Below the pieces are notes generated by a model. It was not told where the DNA came from and did not search any database. It worked only from the letters and a program-made list of their open reading frames with translations. DNA of 18,304 bases from Clostridia bacterium (lineage in GTDB: Bacteria > Bacillota > Clostridia > Oscillospirales > Acutalibacteraceae), in NCBI GenBank assembly GCA_017939855.1, contig JAGAZW010000117.1, positions 1 to 18,304 of the forward strand, written 5' to 3'. Of the stretch, positions 15,937-18,304 are shown piece by piece. The stretch's first letter is position 1; every line of letters begins with the position of its first letter. A program made the position numbers and the translations under genes.

Positions 15937-16416
15937 CTACTTTTTATTATTCATAGCTTTATATTCAGCTAATATAACATTCTCGACGGTTTTTTTGCCG
16001 CGGTCGTCAAGCAGATAATATTTAGAAAATAAATCGTGTGTATGCTTTTCGTCCTGCACAAAAGATAACATAGTGGCTTTTTGACTTTCGGTTGCATCAA
16101 CGAATCTTTCTAAAATTTCCATTGCATCAAGACCGTACATTTCCAATATAGCCGCATTTAGCTTATTTTCTTTTTCAAGGTATGCCGCCGCACCTTCCAT
16201 AATCTTTTCTATTTTGTCGTCCCAACCCATTAAATAGGACGGGGTTACTCCTAATGCATTGGCAATTTTCTCAATCTTATCAAATGGAATATTGTTAATA
16301 ATACCAGTTTCATATTTATATATGCTTTGTTTAGAAATATTTGTAGCAGTTGCAAGCGCTGTTTGAGATATTTTTTTAGCAGTTCTTATTTCCCTGATTT
16401 TTTCACCAATAGTCAT
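15937..16416 (-). CDS. XRE-family (CI-like) phage repressor
   Basis: This is a 159-residue protein with ribosome site GAGGTGAT before the ATG. Residues 4-62 are a standard XRE helix-turn-helix domain: IGEKIREIRTAKKISQ, then the recognition helix region NISKQSIYKYETG, then the capping helices ending in LGVTPSYLMGW. The remaining 95 residues are helical and acidic. They have no Ala-Gly cleavage site or Ser/Lys pair of LexA type, so RecA-stimulated self-cleavage is not expected, and induction would depend on the antirepressor encoded rightward. It is divergent from the ribbon-helix-helix gene, and the 144-bp gap holds both promoters and two CTTGWCAAG sites. It leads an operon with the four-helix membrane protein. 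Confidence 0.9.
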   Translation of the reverse strand: MTIGEKIREIRTAKKISQTALATATNISKQSIYKYETGIINNIPFDKIEKIANALGVTPSYLMGWDDKIEKIMEGAAAYLEKENKLNAAILEMYGLDAMEILERFVDATESQKATMLSFVQDEKHTHDLFSKYYLLDDRGKKTVENVILAEYKAMNNKK

Positions 16417-16435
16417 AAAATCACCTCTTAATTAA

Positions 16436-16464
16436 ATGATAATGTTACAGCATTAACTTGTCAA
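16436..16464 (-). promoter_or_regulatory. Leftward promoter of the repressor operon
   Basis: On the minus strand TTGACA (16459-16464), a 17-base spacer and TATCAT (16436-16441) give 6/6 and 5/6 matches to consensus. The predicted start lies close to the repressor ribosome site, so the leader is very short. Confidence 0.75.
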
Positions 16465-16506
16465 GAAAAAAAAAATTTACAATATTATGAAAAATAACTT
16501 GACAAG
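16457..16506. promoter_or_regulatory. Candidate operator pair CTTGTCAAG / CTTGACAAG
   Basis: Two nonamers, AACTTGTCAAG (centre 16461) and AACTTGACAAG (centre 16502), each near-palindromic and mutually inverted in the nonamer, lie 41 bp apart. Each overlaps the -35 box of one of the two divergent promoters. A repressor bound here would control both directions. Part of the match is imposed by the -35 consensus itself, so only the added flanking bases count as independent evidence. Confidence 0.5.
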
Positions 16507-16527
16507 ATACTAAAAAGGCATTATAAT
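16499..16527 (+). promoter_or_regulatory. Perfect consensus rightward promoter of the RHH-antirepressor operon
   Basis: TTGACA (16499-16504), a 17-base spacer and TATAAT (16522-16527) match consensus at all twelve positions. Transcription should start near 16534. An additional inverted repeat, GATACT (16506-16511) and AGTATC (16531-16536), brackets the -10 box and the start point and could be a further operator, for instance for the ribbon-helix-helix protein. Confidence 0.85.
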
Positions 16528-16560
16528 CAAAGTATCTTAAAAAGTTACGGAGGTGATAAA

Positions 16561-16695
16561 GTGAAACAGGTTACAATAAGGATGAGTGAAGAACTCTATA
16601 AGGCTTTTCGCATTAAGACTATAACCGAAGGTATTAGTTGTGTGGATTACATAAGCAGACTTATCGAAAATGACCTTAAAAAAGAAAATGAGTAA
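16561..16695 (+). CDS. Arc/CopG-type ribbon-helix-helix regulator (GTG start)
   Basis: This is a 44-residue protein starting with GTG and preceded by a near-perfect ribosome site GGAGGTGAT (16549-16557). Residues 2-8 (KQVTIRM) form the DNA-contacting strand. SEELYKAFRIKTITEG is helix A. SCVDYISRLIENDLKK is helix B with the usual aliphatic pattern. Ribbon-helix-helix proteins of this size bind DNA as dimers of dimers; P22 Arc (53 residues) is the functional parallel, repressing the ant operon after infection. Here it is the first gene of the operon that carries the antirepressor, so autorepression of the rightward promoter is likely. Its stop region overlaps the predicted antisense RNA. It takes the place usually held by a Cro protein. 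Confidence 0.8.
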   Translation: MKQVTIRMSEELYKAFRIKTITEGISCVDYISRLIENDLKKENE

Positions 16696-16747
16696 TCCCA
16701 ACACAACAAAAGCGGATTACTCATTAAGCCAAAGACAAGTGCTTTGT
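16680..16747 (-). ncRNA. Predicted ~68-nt antisense RNA (sar-like)
   Basis: The leftward promoter at 16754-16782 predicts a start near 16747. The minus-strand transcript first can form a small stem, CAAAG with CTTTG around CACTTGT. It then forms a perfect 10-bp stem, TGAGTAATCC (16714-16723 on the complement) with GGATTACTCA (16689-16698), loop 15 nt. The stem is followed by TTTTCTTTTTT, a strong terminator tract ending near 16678-16680. No reading frame with a ribosome site lies in it. It is complementary to the last codons and stop of the ribbon-helix-helix gene and to the leader of the next gene. P22 sar, of about the same length, lies in the equivalent arc-ant gap. The existence of the RNA is a prediction from promoter plus terminator. 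Confidence 0.65.
16689..16723 (-). terminator. Terminator hairpin of the antisense RNA
   Basis: The arms TGAGTAATCC (16689-16698) and GGATTACTCA (16714-16723) pair over 10 bp. Only the leftward side has a T-tract (complement of 16678-16688). The rightward side is followed by TTAAGCCAAAG, so the operon mRNA is not terminated. The left arm contains the stop codon of the ribbon-helix-helix gene. Confidence 0.75.
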
Positions 16748-16753
16748 AGATTT

Positions 16754-16782
16754 ATTATACTGCAAATATAAGCTCTTGTCAA
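16754..16782 (-). promoter_or_regulatory. Perfect consensus leftward promoter for the antisense RNA
   Basis: On the minus strand TTGACA (16777-16782), a 17-base spacer and TATAAT (16754-16759) are perfect at all twelve positions. The -35 box lies in CTTGTCAAA, 8 of 9 bases like the candidate operators at 16457 and 16498, so the same repressor might act here. It points against the rightward operon, in a gap with no leftward gene nearby. Confidence 0.8.
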
Positions 16783-16807
16783 ATAATTTTTGATTGGAGA
16801 ATTATTT

Positions 16808-17038
16808 ATGGGAAAGTATGAGAAAGATTTAGATGTAATTGCATCGAGACTTAAAAATGCATCTGATTTATTAAAATGTTTTTTGGAGTTTTGTGATGAA
16901 GAAGAAAACACAGCCGGTTTTTTGTCTCGACTTGAGACGCAAAAAGCGTTGATAGAATCCGCTGTGTTTACTATGGATTTTGAATGTGATATACTTAACT
17001 CGCTATCTAATAAGCGTGAGAAAGTGAGGGCTGCATAA
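16808..17038 (+). CDS. Small helical protein between RHH regulator and antirepressor, unknown
   Basis: This is a 76-residue protein. I start it at the ATG at 16808 with GGAG at 16795-16798, nine bases upstream; an in-frame TTG at 16790 has no ribosome site. It is predicted to be all alpha-helix (KYEKDLDVIASRLKNASDLL, then ETQKALIESAVFTMDFECDI), acidic in the middle and basic at the end, with no membrane segment. The TAATG overlap with the antirepressor start indicates coupled translation. I recognise no family. Its place suggests a partner or modulator of the antirepressor, or a product whose translation carries ribosomes onto it. Confidence 0.75.
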   Translation: MGKYEKDLDVIASRLKNASDLLKCFLEFCDEEENTAGFLSRLETQKALIESAVFTMDFECDILNSLSNKREKVRAA

Positions 17039-17829
17039 TGAACGAATTACAAATTTTTGAAAATAAGCAGTTCGGTAAGGTTCGGACTGTGGAGGAAAAC
17101 GGCAAAGTTTTATTTTGCGGTTCAGATGTGGCTAAAGCATTGGGATATAAAGATACAGTAAACGCATTAAAAACTCATTGTAAAAGTGATGGGGTGGTGA
17201 TCCACCACCTCATCGACGCAATGGGGCGAAAACAAAATGCTAAATTTATTAACGAAGGGAATTTGTATCGTCTTATAACCCATAGTAAGTTACCTGAGGC
17301 GGAGCGTTTTGAAAAATGGGTATTTGATGATGTTTTACCCACTATTCGACGAAGTGGTTTATATGCTACAGACGAGCTTATAGCAAATCCTGATTTAGCA
17401 ATAGCGGCATTTCAGGCATTAAAGACCGAACGAGAGCAGAGACAACTCTTGCAGTTTGAGTGTAATCGTCAAAAACAGATTATCGGAGAACTGAAACCCA
17501 AAGCCGATTATACCGATATTATCTTGCAAAGTAAAAGCCTTGTTACCATAACTCAAATCGCAAAAGATTACGGAATGAGCGGTAAGGTAATGAACGAACT
17601 ATTACATAAGTATGGTATTCAATTCAAGCAAAGCGGACAATGGCTACTATATTCCAAATATCATAATAACGGCTTTACCCATTCGGAAACGGTGAGCATA
17701 ACCCGAAATGACGGGAGAGCGGATACCATTATGAACACCAAATGGACGCAAAAGGGAAGGCTATTTATTTATAATCTTCTAAAAGCAAATGAAATTTTAC
17801 CTGTAATTGAACAAAATATGACAGTATAA
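17038..17829 (+). CDS. Phage antirepressor, BRO-N plus C-terminal KilAC/ANT-type domain
   Basis: This is a 263-residue protein. Residues about 8-110 are a BRO-N domain: FGKVRTVEENGKVLFCGSDV, AKALGYKD, then KFINEGNLYRLITHSKLPEA and FEKWVFDDVLPTIRRSG. A helical linker (about 125-155) follows. The C-terminal DNA-binding type domain (about 165-255) begins TITQIAKDYGMSGKVMNELL and ends with TQKGRLFIYNLLKANEILP. Proteins of this build inactivate phage repressors by direct binding, and here the XRE repressor at 15937-16416 is the obvious target. It is the last gene of the rightward operon and is translationally coupled to the 76-residue gene. A strong hairpin lies in its coding sequence at 17188-17214. 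The leftward terminator of the neighbouring membrane gene sits just behind its stop. Confidence 0.9.
   Translation: MNELQIFENKQFGKVRTVEENGKVLFCGSDVAKALGYKDTVNALKTHCKSDGVVIHHLIDAMGRKQNAKFINEGNLYRLITHSKLPEAERFEKWVFDDVLPTIRRSGLYATDELIANPDLAIAAFQALKTEREQRQLLQFECNRQKQIIGELKPKADYTDIILQSKSLVTITQIAKDYGMSGKVMNELLHKYGIQFKQSGQWLLYSKYHNNGFTHSETVSITRNDGRADTIMNTKWTQKGRLFIYNLLKANEILPVIEQNMTV
17188..17214 (+). other. 12-bp hairpin inside the antirepressor coding sequence
   Basis: GATGGGGTGGTG (17188-17199) pairs with CACCACCTCATC (17203-17214) with a three-base loop and one G-U pair. It encodes part of DGVVIHHLID in the BRO-N domain, about 150 bases into the gene. Confidence 0.7.
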
Positions 17830-17836
17830 AAATAAA

Positions 17837-17856
17837 TCCGCCCCTTGCGGGGCGGA
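17837..17856 (-). terminator. Leftward terminator of the second membrane-gene copy
   Basis: TCCGCCCC (17837-17844), loop TTGC and GGGGCGGA (17849-17856) repeat the stem found at 14763 and 15506. The leftward tail TTTATTTTTATAC is T-rich and runs into the end of the antirepressor gene. Confidence 0.75.
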
Positions 17857-17860
17857 AAGC

Positions 17861-18304
17861 TTAATAATCTTCATCATCTTCTTTGAGTAATTGTATAAAA
17901 TTTAAAATTACCATGATTAAAAAACAAAAAGCCATAACAAAGCCTTCCAAAAGCTTATATGTACTGAAGTGCGTAACCTCATTTACTTTATAATGCGTGG
18001 TTTTATTATTCGTTAGCTTAATATTCCAAAAGTTTCCTGATTGGTCGCATACCCTTGCAGTTTCATCATACTCAAAGTAATCGCAATCGTCAAAATATAA
18101 ATAACCACCGTTTTTAAAGTAAATGTTTCTAACACAATAATTTCCGTCAATCTTTTCAATATTTGCAGGTAAGGTATAGGTTTTATCCTTTTCGTTTGTC
18201 GCTAAAACATAGTAACAATATGTACCATCAGGCATTACCCTTATATCCTCACATCCGAGCTTTATTATAAAATGATTATTGGAAAACAGTGCTAAACATA
18301 TAAG
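17861..18304 (-). CDS. Second copy of the three-helix membrane protein (partial, runs off the window)
   Basis: These 147 codons are collinear with 14789-15232 without any gap. I count 6 base differences over the 456-bp aligned block, four of them changing the protein (I to V, D to N, and E to D and K to E near the C-terminus). The second membrane segment, the whole external domain and the third membrane segment are present and the frame is intact. The N-terminal part lies beyond the window. The gene carries its own copy of the terminator. It may be a functional paralogue with a slightly different external domain, or the end of a larger duplicated block. Confidence 0.85.
   Translation of the reverse strand, partial: LICLALFSNNHFIIKLGCEDIRVMPDGTYCYYVLATNEKDKTYTLPANIEKIDGNYCVRNIYFKNGGYLYFDDCDYFEYDETARVCDQSGNFWNIKLTNNKTTHYKVNEVTHFSTYKLLEGFVMAFCFLIMVILNFIQLLKEDDEDY

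Larger units (their letters stand above)
14777..18304. repeat. Direct repeat pair flanking the immunity module
   Basis: 14777-15232 and 17849-18304 are about 98.7% identical by eye (6 differences in 456 bp), in the same orientation, with a constant offset of 3072 bp. The second copy continues past the window. The repressor, the antisense RNA, the ribbon-helix-helix gene and the antirepressor all lie between corresponding points of the repeat. Confidence 0.9.

Noticed and set aside
16689..16723. Rightward terminator after the ribbon-helix-helix gene
   Set aside because: The stem is followed rightward by TTAAGCCAAAG without a T-tract; only the leftward side has one.
16790..16807. TTG start for the 76-residue gene
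   Set aside because: No ribosome site precedes it, while GGAG at 16795-16798 fits the ATG at 16808.
16717..16911. Leftward open frame over the antisense promoter
   Set aside because: It overlaps the start of the rightward 76-residue gene, has no ribosome site and would begin upstream of the predicted leftward promoter.

Overview
The window is a stretch of a temperate phage or prophage from a low-GC Gram-positive host, most likely a gut clostridium (Oscillospiraceae/Ruminococcus-like). This rests on strong AGGAGG-type ribosome sites, consensus sigma-A promoters, AT-rich codon use, and dispersed palindromic and short tandem repeats of a kind I associate with those genomes. The structural genes look podovirus-like: portal, adaptor, scaffold, coat, a nozzle-type protein and ejection proteins, with no tape measure or tail-tube genes in view.

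Layout. Positions 2-6670 hold the rightward late genes: the end of the portal (2-367), a head-tail adaptor-like gene (364-723), a small membrane protein (851-1060) set between two repeat elements, scaffold-like protein (1236-2021), coat (2040-2981), a repeat-rich 450-bp gap, a nozzle/stopper-like protein (3435-5660) and a coiled-coil ejection-type protein (5660-6670). Positions 6683-14758 are one 2691-residue polyvalent protein. It carries a dockerin-like calcium loop, two separate HExxH zincin-like domains, a probable small-nuclease-fold domain, an ADP-ribosyltransferase-like domain and a long C-terminal module with hydrophobic segments. It is probably packaged and ejected with the DNA.

Positions 14789-17829 form a compact immunity/lysogeny module. 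Leftward run an XRE repressor (15937-16416), a four-helix membrane protein 12 nt behind it (15532-15924) and a three-helix membrane protein with its own terminator (14789-15448). Rightward, from a perfect TTGACA-17-TATAAT promoter, run a 44-residue ribbon-helix-helix protein (16561-16695, GTG start), a 76-residue protein (16808-17038) and a BRO-N antirepressor (17038-17829). Between the ribbon-helix-helix gene and the next gene a second perfect consensus promoter points left. It is followed about 50 nt later by a 10-bp hairpin and a T-rich tract, which predicts a roughly 68-nt antisense RNA.

This order (ejection genes, leftward membrane protein and repressor, divergent promoters, rightward Arc-type protein, antisense RNA, antirepressor) parallels the immI region of phage P22 (gene 16, sieA, mnt, arc, sar, ant), although the repressor here is XRE rather than ribbon-helix-helix. 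I regard this as the most interesting content of the window. At the right edge the three-helix membrane gene starts again as a near-identical copy (17861-18304), so the immunity module is flanked by direct repeats 3072 bp apart.

Three repeat systems also stand out: a 23-bp tandem unit in two arrays (2 and 6 units), a palindromic element in three copies (one serving as a terminator, one inserted in frame inside the giant protein), and a reused GGGGCGGA hairpin terminator. No tRNA, integrase, lysis gene, terminase or CRISPR array is visible.
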